A stretch of 64,000 nt of DNA from Flavobacteriales bacterium (lineage in GTDB: Bacteria > Bacteroidota > Bacteroidia > Flavobacteriales > UBA1820): the NCBI GenBank assembly GCA_003150615.1, contig QALN01000013.1, forward strand, positions 62,001 to 126,000. Reading direction: 5' to 3'. This document shows positions 27,688 through 36,423 of this stretch, in pieces; position 1 is the first letter of the stretch, and each line of letters begins with the position of its first letter. The notes beneath the pieces are model-generated. The model worked only from the letters and a program-made list of their open reading frames with translations, did no database searches and was not told where the DNA came from. The position numbers and the translations under genes were made by a program.

Positions 27688-29925
27688 ATGGGTAGATCTT
27701 GTTATGTTATAAAAAATAAGGAGGGTGGGGTAGATAATGTCCTTGCCCCGAACGACCAACCATCCGGATTATACCAAAGGGCGATGGAGGTGCTTGGTGA
27801 CCAGAAGCAGGCCTTATCGGTCTGGGGTACGGCCTACTCCCCCGACTTCGTGTCTTTCTTTGGCGATTGGATGTCCATGCCATCAGAATACGGCTTAGAT
27901 AGCAATGGGGAGCCTAGGTATGATGATGTCATGTCCTTTATCAAACAAAAGAATTATGCTGTGGGTAATTTCATGGCTGACGAGGTTAAGGATATCAATA
28001 ATACCATTACTTCCCTGGGCGTTGATAATATTAATGATCTTAACGATATGATCGTACCTAACTTCCTTTCCGGCGGTGATATATTCATCAACAGATATAA
28101 TCTTGAACGATCCGGGATGTATGATGCTGATGAGATTGATAATATCATGACTAACCGATTGGAGTATGAGCGGGTAAGGGATATGATGAGGAGGATTGTC
28201 GATTTTATGTCTGAGGGGGATCTCAATGAGAAGGATACATATTTCTTGTCCTCCGAATCAGGCCTTGGTGATGATTATATGATATATGAGGATGTGTATG
28301 ATTCATTGGGAAAGAGAAGAGCCTTGAATCCAATAGAGGTAAGGGATACGATCATGAGGGCGGTAGGCGGTATCAGCGACCGCCGGGAGTTTGACCGGGC
28401 TTTCACCTCCGTCCCCTACCCTTCCTTGGCGCTCCGGTATCAGGAGGATCAGGATTACGCAGATCGGATGTATGACATGTATCGTAATATGACCCGTATG
28501 GAGGTTCGGAGTCAGGACGGAAATACGATTACCGACTCATATTCCAATAGCACCATACCGTATATCAGTATGCCTAAGGACATGAAAGGTCTAAGGGATA
28601 AGGTTGGGGAAATGATCAATATGGACGATTTTAAGGACATCAAGGATGTTGCCGGACGTCTATATGACATAGCCATGGATCTTTCCGATATGGGCGTTGA
28701 TATAAGCGAGGCGATTAGCGATGAGATGGTTATATCTAGGCCGGAGGATATCCGTGACCTTATGGCATCGTTGGATGTCATGTTATCTTCTATACAGAAT
28801 GGTGATCCGGTATATGATGACTTTATTTCCGATCTTGATAGGATAACAGGGAAAGGGAATCCGATATATGAGGTTCAGGATACTTACTTTACCGGGGATA
28901 GGATGGTGTATGTAAGGTCCGGGAAAACATCTCCTTCCGATATGTATGACAGGAACATGTTGTATGTAGGTAGAAATATATACCATAACACGACCCCGAT
29001 AACCGACACCGATCAGGCCTATGAGGTGCTGGCTGATATCGGGATAGCCCAGCCCTCGTACTTACCTACAGGCGTGGTTCCCCATGGGGCTTCTCGATCT
29101 GATATTGGCGTGGTCAAGGATAATATCAAGAAGTTGGTTATGGATAACATCTCATCCTCCAATACGGAGAGTATGATCCTTGCCAGATTGATATATCAAC
29201 ATCCCGTTACCTCTAAGGTGGATGATGTCGATATTGATCGGGAGTTCAGGAGATACGAGGCTAGACAGGGGAAGGATCGGGATTTTATCAAATCCTGTAT
29301 CTCGTTGAGGAAAATCCAGATCAAGGAAAGGTTAAAAAAATCGGATTTATATAATAATGTCTTGCGTTTCCTTGATTTTAATGGATTTTATAACGTATCT
29401 TTGAACCACCATGACAGAGGTACGTTAAAAAACATAGAGATATCGTTGCCGGATGGTCAGGTAAGAGATCTGTTGTTTGATGTGGCTATCGAGTCCAGCG
29501 ACAGCAGCATGAGGGATCTTTTCTATCTGGATAGACAGGATAGGATGATGGATGTCGGGTTTTACAGGTATCTGTACCAAAGGAATCCGGGCCTGCTCCG
29601 GGAGGTCAACGGCGGTGTCGAGGCGAGACCGGACGGCTTGTTCTTGGCTCGTGGAAGGTATGATGATTTCGTGTCTTTCCAATCTGGTCTATATGAGAAG
29701 GTGGGTGAGACGGTTAATGGCGGGATATATAGCTTCGTGGATAATTTTATATATTCGGACCCATCATCATATCAGGATAGTATGGTACGAAAGATAGGTG
29801 ACGTTACGGTAAGAAGTGACGATAACCGTCTATCAAGGGTAGAGGATAATCCCTCATCCAGTAAGATAATTAATGAATACACTGCTAATACAAATAGGTT
29901 GATGCGAGATTTTTCATGTAATTAA
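27688..29925 (+). CDS. Large polyvalent-type virion protein
   Basis: 745 residues. The N-terminus SCYVIKNKEGGVDNVLAPN, followed by a helical segment and FVSFFGDWM (about residue 55), has the same design as the start of the 2148-aa protein at 39084 (SSCVIKRNSKGKITRVLTP and FRSKFGDWT). The FGDW block is typical of large polyvalent proteins injected by phages and mobile elements. The rest is acidic and helix-rich without an enzymatic motif I can name. A lysine-coding A7 run at about 29334 is intact. Confidence 0.5.
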   Translation: MGRSCYVIKNKEGGVDNVLAPNDQPSGLYQRAMEVLGDQKQALSVWGTAYSPDFVSFFGDWMSMPSEYGLDSNGEPRYDDVMSFIKQKNYAVGNFMADEVKDINNTITSLGVDNINDLNDMIVPNFLSGGDIFINRYNLERSGMYDADEIDNIMTNRLEYERVRDMMRRIVDFMSEGDLNEKDTYFLSSESGLGDDYMIYEDVYDSLGKRRALNPIEVRDTIMRAVGGISDRREFDRAFTSVPYPSLALRYQEDQDYADRMYDMYRNMTRMEVRSQDGNTITDSYSNSTIPYISMPKDMKGLRDKVGEMINMDDFKDIKDVAGRLYDIAMDLSDMGVDISEAISDEMVISRPEDIRDLMASLDVMLSSIQNGDPVYDDFISDLDRITGKGNPIYEVQDTYFTGDRMVYVRSGKTSPSDMYDRNMLYVGRNIYHNTTPITDTDQAYEVLADIGIAQPSYLPTGVVPHGASRSDIGVVKDNIKKLVMDNISSSNTESMILARLIYQHPVTSKVDDVDIDREFRRYEARQGKDRDFIKSCISLRKIQIKERLKKSDLYNNVLRFLDFNGFYNVSLNHHDRGTLKNIEISLPDGQVRDLLFDVAIESSDSSMRDLFYLDRQDRMMDVGFYRYLYQRNPGLLREVNGGVEARPDGLFLARGRYDDFVSFQSGLYEKVGETVNGGIYSFVDNFIYSDPSSYQDSMVRKIGDVTVRSDDNRLSRVEDNPSSSKIINEYTANTNRLMRDFSCN

Positions 29926-29991
29926 TCTCTCTTTGACGTCGTGAGACGTTTTCTTTCGAGCATTGAAACATCGAATTTATAGATTTGCATG

Positions 29992-30027
29992 AATCCGGGC
30001 CGTAGTGATACGTTCCGGATTTTTTTG
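29992..30027 (+). terminator. Intrinsic terminator
   Basis: AATCCGG (29992-29998) pairs with CCGGATT (30015-30021), followed by TTTTTTG. The rest of the gap to 30196 has no gene. A weaker promoter candidate (GAACTTTG at about 30117) is followed by the leader hairpin CCCGCC/GGTGGG (30129-30144). Confidence 0.65.
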
Positions 30028-30196
30028 TCTTGTACCGGTTCTTATTAATACCAATTGCATGACATGACGTGCCTTGATGGTGACATATATCACGATCCCA
30101 GGATTATTAATTTTTGAACTTTGTAACGCCCGCCATCAGGTGGGTTTATTATTAATTCAAAAATAAATAGACATAGGTACAAGTGGAGACAAAATC

Positions 30197-31198
30197 GTGC
30201 TGTTAGACGGCATGGGTTCCGGGAGCGGTAGCGCCGCTAACGGTTTATTATCTATGATTCCGGGTATGTTTACCAGCCTTTTGGGTGGAAATAAGATGGA
30301 TCCGAATCTAGTCGCGGCGTTGATGAACGGCCGTAACAACCAAGACCAGTTCGGAGGAGCCAACGGCTGGTGGTTATGGATCATCGTCCTGTTCTGGTTG
30401 TGGGGCGGACGTGGCTTCGGAAATGGCTTTGGCAATAGCAATGAATGTTGCGCTAACGGTCTTCCGGCTCAATTGAACAACGACTATGGTCGTGAGTTAC
30501 TGATGCAGGCTATCCAAGGTAACAGAAGCGCTATCGACCAGATCTCTAACGCCCTTAACTGTTCTACCTCTCAATTACAAAACGCTATCTGTAACGTACA
30601 AGGCGCTATTGATAAGGTGGCCGGTCAGGTAGGTATGACTTCTCAGGCCGTTATCAACGCCGTACAGCAACAAGGATGTGAGATCGGTAACCAGATTAGC
30701 GCATGTTGCTGCAACTTACAAAGCGCTATGGCTAGTGGATTTAACAACATCCAACATTCGTTAGACACCGTAGGATGTAATATCCAGAACGCTATCACCC
30801 GTCAGGGATATGAGAATCAGTTGGCTATTACCGGTCAGACGAACGTATTGCAGAACAACTTGACTAACGGCTTCAATAACGTTATTCAATCCAACCAAGC
30901 CCAGACTCAGGCGTTGGCTGCTAAGATAGATCTTCAAACTCAAATCATCAATGACAAGTTCTGTCAACTTGAGATGCGTGAGATGCAGAATACTATCCAA
31001 CAGCTTCGTGAGGAGAAACAGGCTTTGGCTACTTCCGCCATCACCCAACAACAGACACAGAACATCGTTAGCCAGTTAGCTCCAAAGGCTCCGGTTCCAG
31101 CCTACGTTGTACAGAACCCGGGTTGCTGCTATACTCCTACCGTAAGGGTGGCTAACGAATGTGGATGCGCTTGCGGCACTACTAACGCCGTATTATAA
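30197..31198 (+). CDS. Conserved phage structural protein, Cys/Gln/Asn-rich
   Basis: 333 residues from GTG 30197 (an in-frame ATG lies at 30212). After a glycine-rich start comes a tryptophan-rich hydrophobic segment, NGWWLWIIVLFWLWGG (about residues 55-72), then a repetitive helical part in which Gln/Asn-rich turns and cysteine clusters recur (SACCCNLQSAM). It ends in a coiled coil (about 250-290) and a Cys-rich tail. Proteins of this build are common in gut phages of Bacteroidetes and Firmicutes. The role is unproven; a membrane-contacting virion protein fits. Confidence 0.55.
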   Translation: MLLDGMGSGSGSAANGLLSMIPGMFTSLLGGNKMDPNLVAALMNGRNNQDQFGGANGWWLWIIVLFWLWGGRGFGNGFGNSNECCANGLPAQLNNDYGRELLMQAIQGNRSAIDQISNALNCSTSQLQNAICNVQGAIDKVAGQVGMTSQAVINAVQQQGCEIGNQISACCCNLQSAMASGFNNIQHSLDTVGCNIQNAITRQGYENQLAITGQTNVLQNNLTNGFNNVIQSNQAQTQALAAKIDLQTQIINDKFCQLEMREMQNTIQQLREEKQALATSAITQQQTQNIVSQLAPKAPVPAYVVQNPGCCYTPTVRVANECGCACGTTNAVL

Positions 31199-31212
31199 GA
31201 AAGGGGGACAAT

Positions 31213-31695
31213 ATGGCTGATTTCAGAGGATATATGATCGGTTCATTCGCCTCCTCTCGTCTTGACAGGGGAGGCATCCCGGTAGTAGCCACTACTGGAA
31301 AGGTATCTGACGCTTCTGCGGCCGAACCTACGGTTGATTTTGGCATCAATCCGTGTCAGTGGAACTCACTACCTCCGGAAGGAATATTGTTATGGAAAGT
31401 CCGTCATCCGGTGACGGAGACAGAGGCTAGTTATCCCGCCACGATCGTTCTTCCGTCTGGCTTATCCACTACCACTCCTATTACGGTATCCAACGCCGGG
31501 GTTATCGTCAACAAGACACCTATAGTGGATAAGGTTGGGGCACATATGACAGGGCAGGATATTACGACTCCCGTGGCTTCTAGTGATCCTATAGTAGGGG
31601 CCTACACCGAGCATCTTGTGTATTATAACAAATGCACCGGCGTGTTCAGGATGTTGGGTCATACGGCTACGGCGGCTACCGCCCCTAGCGCATGA
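31213..31695 (+). CDS. Small structural protein, unknown family
   Basis: 160 residues, beta-rich, with many Thr/Val/Pro residues and no charge clusters, 15 bases after the preceding gene. GGGGGA just before the ATG may serve as a ribosome site. The composition suggests a capsid decoration or fibre-like protein; there is no motif I can assign. Confidence 0.5.
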   Translation: MADFRGYMIGSFASSRLDRGGIPVVATTGKVSDASAAEPTVDFGINPCQWNSLPPEGILLWKVRHPVTETEASYPATIVLPSGLSTTTPITVSNAGVIVNKTPIVDKVGAHMTGQDITTPVASSDPIVGAYTEHLVYYNKCTGVFRMLGHTATAATAPSA

Positions 31696-31752
31696 ATTTA
31701 CTAAGAAAGAACAGGGAGGGTAACCTCCCTCCCATTTAAAAAGATCGTTATT

Positions 31753-32241
31753 ATGTTTAAGGATTTAAAGAAAGGATATCAGGTTTATACGTTGGATACC
31801 TCAGGGGTTCCTAAATTCTTTATGGGTACGGTGGTTAACGTCTCGGAGCCTAGGTTCGCCCAGTCCCAGTTAGGTCAGTATCAGCAGTTGCAAGATCGGG
31901 TTATGGATCTTACTATAGAGGTGGACGGGAAGTCCATGACATACGTAGTTCCAGAGAACCAGAACGTGGCTATGGCCAACGGCATTACGCTAGCCTGCTC
32001 CGTGGATCCGATAATGAACCACCTGAACGCCATGAAACGAACCAGTACGGATATCGTGAATAGCGTGGATAAGAATAAGGAGATCATAGAGGCATGCGAC
32101 AGTATCTTGGAGGATATCAATCCTACTTTTAAGCAGACTAAGGATCAAGACCGAAAGATTAAGAATCTTGAGGAGAAGGTCGATAGGATGGGGTCTTCTT
32201 TCGATGAGTTAAAAGAGTTGTTAATTAAAAAATTAGGTTAA
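31753..32241 (+). CDS. Small structural protein with C-terminal coiled coil
   Basis: 162 residues. The first 90 residues are beta-rich (GYQVYTLDTSGVPKFFMGTV, an SH3-like barrel pattern). Residues 95-162 are a coiled coil ending in a lysine-rich tail. Ends one base before the next start codon, so it is co-translated with the RE-rich gene. Function unknown. Confidence 0.5.
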   Translation: MFKDLKKGYQVYTLDTSGVPKFFMGTVVNVSEPRFAQSQLGQYQQLQDRVMDLTIEVDGKSMTYVVPENQNVAMANGITLACSVDPIMNHLNAMKRTSTDIVNSVDKNKEIIEACDSILEDINPTFKQTKDQDRKIKNLEEKVDRMGSSFDELKELLIKKLG

Positions 32242-32242
32242 G

Positions 32243-32608
32243 ATGAGAGTTATAGATTTAGGCAACGGCCAAGAGGAATATGATGATGAGATCTACGACC
32301 GCAGAGGCGGTAGGGGACGCTCACGCCGCTCCGACGGCACTTATATGGGTTACGATGGTGGCGTATATGATCATTACGGTAAGGAACGTGACGGGATGAT
32401 GGAGGAGCTTGAGCGCCGTGAGCGTGATCTCGAAAGACGCGAGAGGGAACTGGAGCGTAACGAGCGGGAGCTTGAGAAACGTCAAAGACATCATGAGCGG
32501 GAGGATGAGATGTACCGTAAGGGATGGTTTGGCGAGCGTGACATCCGTGACGAGTACGATGGTACGGAACCTTATATGCGTAGAGGTAGGAGAAGTCGTT
32601 ACTACTGA
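32243..32608 (+). CDS. Arg/Glu-rich coiled-coil protein, probable first half of a longer protein
   Basis: 121 residues, starting one base after the preceding stop. Residues 50-80 are heptads of the RRERELE type; the ends are Arg/Tyr-rich (MRRGRRSRYY). The frame ends in TGA 32606-32608, and the same frame stays open to 32995 through a conserved helical domain. In related gut-phage proteins I recall, an Arg/Tyr-rich N-terminus and such a domain occur in a single protein. Confidence 0.55.
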   Translation: MRVIDLGNGQEEYDDEIYDRRGGRGRSRRSDGTYMGYDGGVYDHYGKERDGMMEELERRERDLERRERELERNERELEKRQRHHEREDEMYRKGWFGERDIRDEYDGTEPYMRRGRRSRYY

Positions 32609-32677
32609 GGAGCAGACGCTGATGACCCGGATTATAAGCGGTATATAGACACCCATGGATATCACTTTTCCAAGGAG

Positions 32678-32995
32678 TTGGCTAGGGAGGCCGCCGATAA
32701 GATGCTTAACGCCGACGGATCCAAGAGAAGATGGACGATGGAGGATGCTAAGCAGATGTTCGATAAATGCGGGGCTAAGAAACCTGATAACGCTACGTGG
32801 GGAGATATCCAATATCTGTTCGCTATGTTCTATAGCGACTACTTTCCTAAGGTATTGGATTGCGACCAGAAAATAGTCAAGGCTGTCTTGGCTTATCTGG
32901 AAGACCCTGACGCCCCGGAAGGGACGGCGTTCGTAAGGTATCTGGCGGTGCGGTGCTTCGTCGGTGACACAATCAAATGGAGTGATATGATTTAG
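32678..32995 (+). CDS. Conserved helical phage protein, lacks a normal start
   Basis: 105 residues from the first near-cognate start, TTG 32678. Coding similarity clearly begins earlier: KRYIDTHGYHFSKELA is encoded from about 32630 and is a conserved motif of this phage family, which continues WTMEDAKQMF and TWGDIQYLFAMFYSDYFP, ending in an acidic helix and a tryptophan motif. There is no ATG in frame between the TGA at 32606 and this TTG. Either TGA is read through, or the gene starts at a non-standard codon, or it was severed from the upstream gene. Confidence 0.55.
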   Translation: MAREAADKMLNADGSKRRWTMEDAKQMFDKCGAKKPDNATWGDIQYLFAMFYSDYFPKVLDCDQKIVKAVLAYLEDPDAPEGTAFVRYLAVRCFVGDTIKWSDMI

Positions 32996-33013
32996 TTTGA
33001 TACAACGTTGGAG

Positions 33014-33051
33014 AACCCTGTCGGCGATAGAATACCGATGGGGTTTCTTTT
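33014..33051 (+). terminator. Intrinsic terminator
   Basis: AACCC (33014-33018) and GTCGG (33020-33024) pair with CCGAT (33035-33039) and GGGTT (33041-33045), followed by TCTTTTTTG. The gap to 33230 holds nothing else that I can support. Confidence 0.6.
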
Positions 33052-33230
33052 TTGTTAAGTATCTTATTATCGTTACATTTGTCAGGAGTAGGTCTTTTTG
33101 TTCATAGGTAGGGCGGGCGGGAATGAAAAAAGGATATCCTCACGGACACCCTTCCCCTTGGTTGAAAATCACTTAGAACATTATGAGTTACTACTACACC
33201 GCAAATATAGATAAATAAACGTGAATAGCA

Positions 33231-33560
33231 ATGGGTAAGGGGTATTATTGGATAGAACCTGTGGATCGGACGTTAAATGATTTTCAGTTTTATAAGGCTC
33301 GTATCGTGGGTGATCCTGAATATGACGAGAAGCATCATCGTGTTATATTAAGGACGGATAAGTATTTCCCGGTAGGAAGTATCTTCCATGTCCTTAATGA
33401 TCCGGAGATGTTCGTTATAGAGAGGAAATTTAAGACATGGGGGAATAAGTATGTCATTAAGCCTTGTGAAGGTGAATGGGAATGGGAGTCTGTCCAGAAA
33501 CTTAAAGACAAGGCTATTATATTCCGTAGCGGATTCCTGCACGGGGGCGGCAGTTTCTGA
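33231..33560 (+). CDS. Small unknown protein
   Basis: 109 residues, beta-rich (DEKHHRVILRTDKYFPVGSI, then MFVIERKFKTWGNKYVIKP). Aromatic and basic. It sits immediately upstream of the fibre block, so it may be a small tail component. No family recognised. Confidence 0.5.
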   Translation: MGKGYYWIEPVDRTLNDFQFYKARIVGDPEYDEKHHRVILRTDKYFPVGSIFHVLNDPEMFVIERKFKTWGNKYVIKPCEGEWEWESVQKLKDKAIIFRSGFLHGGGSF

Positions 33561-33575
33561 CACTTACCCGTATCT

Positions 33576-33621
33576 CCCCCCCCCCTCGATTTCTTGGTAT
33601 TTATGTATATAACTATATTTG
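33576..33621 (+). promoter_or_regulatory. C10 tract and promoter of the repeat fibre gene
   Basis: An uninterrupted run of ten C (33576-33585) lies 28 bases upstream of the -7 element TATATTTG (33614-33621), just outside where the -33 region should be. A similar C8 tract stands before the BACON gene. Both lie in intergenic DNA ahead of host-recognition genes. Confidence 0.55.
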
Positions 33622-33640
33622 AGCAAAAAATAAGTTTGAT

Positions 33641-35275
33641 ATGGAAGATTTTCAAGGTAAATACAATGGTAAGCAGATAGAGCAGCTTTTGGATAAGGCT
33701 AATGATATTGATCTTACCAAATATGCTCTTAAGACGGATAATGCCCCTACCGCCACGAAATTACAGGCGGCTAGAACCATAGCGCTGTCCGGGGCTGTTA
33801 CCGGTAGTGTCTCATCGGACTTCGGAGACAACGTAACTATCTCCACGACATTGGCCAATTTTGATGCCTCTAAGATCGCGTCCGGAACCATCAGCATAGA
33901 TAGGTTGCCTAAAGCAGCCTTAGAGAGAATGGTCGTGGTTGCTGATGATACGGCAAGGTTTAAACTTACTACAGCCACGGCTCAGGTCGGGGACACGGTT
34001 AAGGTAACGGCCACGAATAAGATGTATCTGGTCAAGGATGATAGTAAGTTGAATACCGAGGATGGTTACGAGCCTTATACGGCAAGTTCGGCGTCATCTG
34101 TGCCATGGTCTGGAGTGACCGGCAAACCTAACACCTTCGCTCCACCTACGGCGGCGGCCTCCACCTTAGGTGGCGTAAAGGTAGGATACACGACTTCTGG
34201 CAAGAACTATAAGTTACAGGTTGACGCTTCTGGTAACGCTTTTGTTAATGTTCCATGGACAGATAATAATACGACCTATAATCAGGCCACGGCTGACACT
34301 TTAGGATTGGTTAAGATCGGTTATACCTCTAGTGGGAAGAACTATGCCGTATCCTTGGATGCTAATGGTAAGATGTATGTGAATGTCCCTTGGACTGACA
34401 ATAACACGACTTACACCCAAGCCACGAGCGATAATCTGGGTCTTGTTAAGATCGGATACTCTGCCAATGGCAAGAATTATCCGGTAGAGCTGGATAGTAG
34501 CGGAAAGATGTATGTTAATGTGCCTTGGACAGACACTAATACGACGTATGGTGTTGTAGGAGCTAACGGGTCTACAGGTCTGGTAAAGAACGGGAGTACG
34601 GTAACCAGCGCTTCTGGCTATACCGCCTGTCCTATTGTCAGTGGTGTCCCTTATTATAAAGACACTAATACCACTTACGCCAATATGAAGGCAGCTACGG
34701 CTTCAGCGGCTGGTGCTGCGGGATTGGTCCCGGCTCCCGCAGCGGGGAAACAGACGTCTTTTCTTCGTGGCGATGGAACATGGGTCGTGCCTACCAATAC
34801 CACGTACGGGTTGGCCTCCACTTCCGCCAACGGCTTATTGAGACAGCTTAATGGTAGCACCTCTAATTTTATGCGTGGAGATGGTACATGGGCTACCCCT
34901 CCTAACACGACATATGCCGTGGCCAACGAATCCACTAATGGATTGATGGCGGCCGCCGATAAGAAGACCGTGAACAGGCTTATAGGAGTTAATACGGTCA
35001 CGACATTAGCCAACCTGCCTATCACCAAGAGAAGTATCACGGCCACGCTATCAGCGGCTACCACCCTATCCGTGGCGTCAGGTATGCAGATAGGAGAGGA
35101 GCTGATGATCAGGTGTGTCCCGTCTGCGGCCTTTACTCAAGCCATACCAAATTCAGGAGCTTATGTAAGCATGAGTGGTACTTCTATAATCACTACAGCT
35201 AACAAGCCTTTCGAGATAAATATCTGGTGTTACGCTTCAGGCAAGTATAGCATCGCCGTTAAAGAACAAGATTAA
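33641..35275 (+). CDS. Tail fibre with 45-residue repeats
   Basis: 544 residues. The N-terminal module MEDFQGKYNGKQIEQ is shared with the fibre gene at 8652. Residues about 176-310 are three 45-residue repeats built around LGLVKIGYTSSGKNY and KMYVNVPWTDNNTTY. A further part has AGAAGLVPAPAAGKQTSFLR and two RGDGTW motifs, the latter common in phage fibre shafts. The C-terminus is a beta-rich domain, probably the receptor-binding or trimerisation end. Base composition is higher in C than in neighbouring genes in the repeats. Confidence 0.75.
   Translation: MEDFQGKYNGKQIEQLLDKANDIDLTKYALKTDNAPTATKLQAARTIALSGAVTGSVSSDFGDNVTISTTLANFDASKIASGTISIDRLPKAALERMVVVADDTARFKLTTATAQVGDTVKVTATNKMYLVKDDSKLNTEDGYEPYTASSASSVPWSGVTGKPNTFAPPTAAASTLGGVKVGYTTSGKNYKLQVDASGNAFVNVPWTDNNTTYNQATADTLGLVKIGYTSSGKNYAVSLDANGKMYVNVPWTDNNTTYTQATSDNLGLVKIGYSANGKNYPVELDSSGKMYVNVPWTDTNTTYGVVGANGSTGLVKNGSTVTSASGYTACPIVSGVPYYKDTNTTYANMKAATASAAGAAGLVPAPAAGKQTSFLRGDGTWVVPTNTTYGLASTSANGLLRQLNGSTSNFMRGDGTWATPPNTTYAVANESTNGLMAAADKKTVNRLIGVNTVTTLANLPITKRSITATLSAATTLSVASGMQIGEELMIRCVPSAAFTQAIPNSGAYVSMSGTSIITTANKPFEINIWCYASGKYSIAVKEQD
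34166..34570 (+). repeat. Three 135-bp in-gene repeats
   Basis: Units begin at 34166, 34301 and 34436 (leucine codons of LGGVK, LGLVK, LGLVK), an exact 135-base period. They encode 45-residue beta-rich shaft repeats and offer sites for length change by recombination. Confidence 0.7.
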
Positions 35276-35285
35276 AGAATAGATT

Positions 35286-36335
35286 ATGGCATATACATAT
35301 ATAAACAGGGAAATATATCCCAATATGTTGGTTTTAGACGAACCTCTTGATGATAATTACGCTAAGGGTAATAGCTATGATGATTATATTAATGGCAATC
35401 CGATTCCATGGATAGAGCTGGGAGAGGAGCAATTGGCGTTCAAGGAAGCTAATCCTAAAGCCACGGTTAAGGAGATCATTGAAGCTAGGCTAGATGAGTC
35501 GAGGATTCTTAACGAGGAGAAATTGGCTAAATATGAGGAGCTGAGATCTTATGAGACTGAAAATCTCCATGAGTTTTTCTTGGATGATCAAGATATTTAT
35601 ATTCCTGAATATGACAGACGTAGCGCTTTGGCTGATGGGGCTATAGTCGGTAAGATAACGATTATGGGTCTGGAGTTCGATATGACGGAAGGCAAGATCT
35701 TGATCGGGATGATGGATAAGTACGATAACGATCTGACAACGGCGTTAGGGGACAAGCGAAAGCTGATCAGTATAGCCACTACCGTAGAACAGGTGAGAGC
35801 TGTCGATGTTCAGTCCGGCTATCCTGATAAGGTAAGTGTTACCACGGCGTACATCCAGCAACAGGCGAAGGAGAAGGATGCTCTCGATCCTCAAAAAGTA
35901 GCTGTCGAGTTTTTTAGGATGTTGGTTAATGACAAATCTTTATCCTTATCATCCAACGAGAAATTGGATGTTAAGGTCCTATTTCCTATATGGGGACAAG
36001 AAGGAGCGGAGTTCGGGCTATCCGTGGATACCGGATTTTGTCTTAGGGTAGTTAAGGAGGATACGGATATCCTTTACGAGGTTATCCAGCCTCATACGTT
36101 ATCGTCAGAATGGGAGCCTGGACTCAGTACGGCCTCCTTATATAAGGTTGTTGACAAGGAGCATGCCGGGACTATAGATGATCCTATCCCTTATTTCCCT
36201 CCTATGGAGATATTTAAGGATAAATATTACATTCAGAACGCTGACGTGTATAAATGCACAAGGGATAGTGGAACTCCTCTTAGTCATAATTTAAAGGACT
36301 TAGTAGGGTTGTATGTTGAGGTTGTACAGGGCTAG
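35286..36335 (+). CDS. Tail protein with C-terminal carbohydrate-binding-like domain
   Basis: 349 residues, 10 bases after the fibre gene. The first 220 residues are helical and acidic. The C-terminal 110 residues (SSEWEPGLSTASLYKVV, then YYIQNADVYKCTRDSGTPLS and LVGLYVEVV) follow the tryptophan/tyrosine pattern of carbohydrate-binding modules of the CBM5/12 (chitin-binding-like) type seen in phage tails. Likely to help the fibre bind surface polysaccharide, or to act as a fibre accessory. Ends in TAG just before a C8 tract. Confidence 0.6.
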   Translation: MAYTYINREIYPNMLVLDEPLDDNYAKGNSYDDYINGNPIPWIELGEEQLAFKEANPKATVKEIIEARLDESRILNEEKLAKYEELRSYETENLHEFFLDDQDIYIPEYDRRSALADGAIVGKITIMGLEFDMTEGKILIGMMDKYDNDLTTALGDKRKLISIATTVEQVRAVDVQSGYPDKVSVTTAYIQQQAKEKDALDPQKVAVEFFRMLVNDKSLSLSSNEKLDVKVLFPIWGQEGAEFGLSVDTGFCLRVVKEDTDILYEVIQPHTLSSEWEPGLSTASLYKVVDKEHAGTIDDPIPYFPPMEIFKDKYYIQNADVYKCTRDSGTPLSHNLKDLVGLYVEVVQG

Positions 36336-36345
36336 TCGTATCTAT

Positions 36346-36361
36346 CCCCCCCCTATATTTG
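36346..36361 (+). promoter_or_regulatory. C8 tract abutting promoter -7 element
   Basis: Eight C (36346-36353) touch the -7 element TATATTTG (36354-36361). The tract fills part of the spacer to the -33 region, so changes in its length would alter promoter spacing for the BACON gene at 36424. Confidence 0.6.
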
Positions 36362-36423
36362 GCTTGTGATATGATACAAGTTGTTTTTGGCATGATAAAA
36401 TGACATTTATAAATAAATAGATT

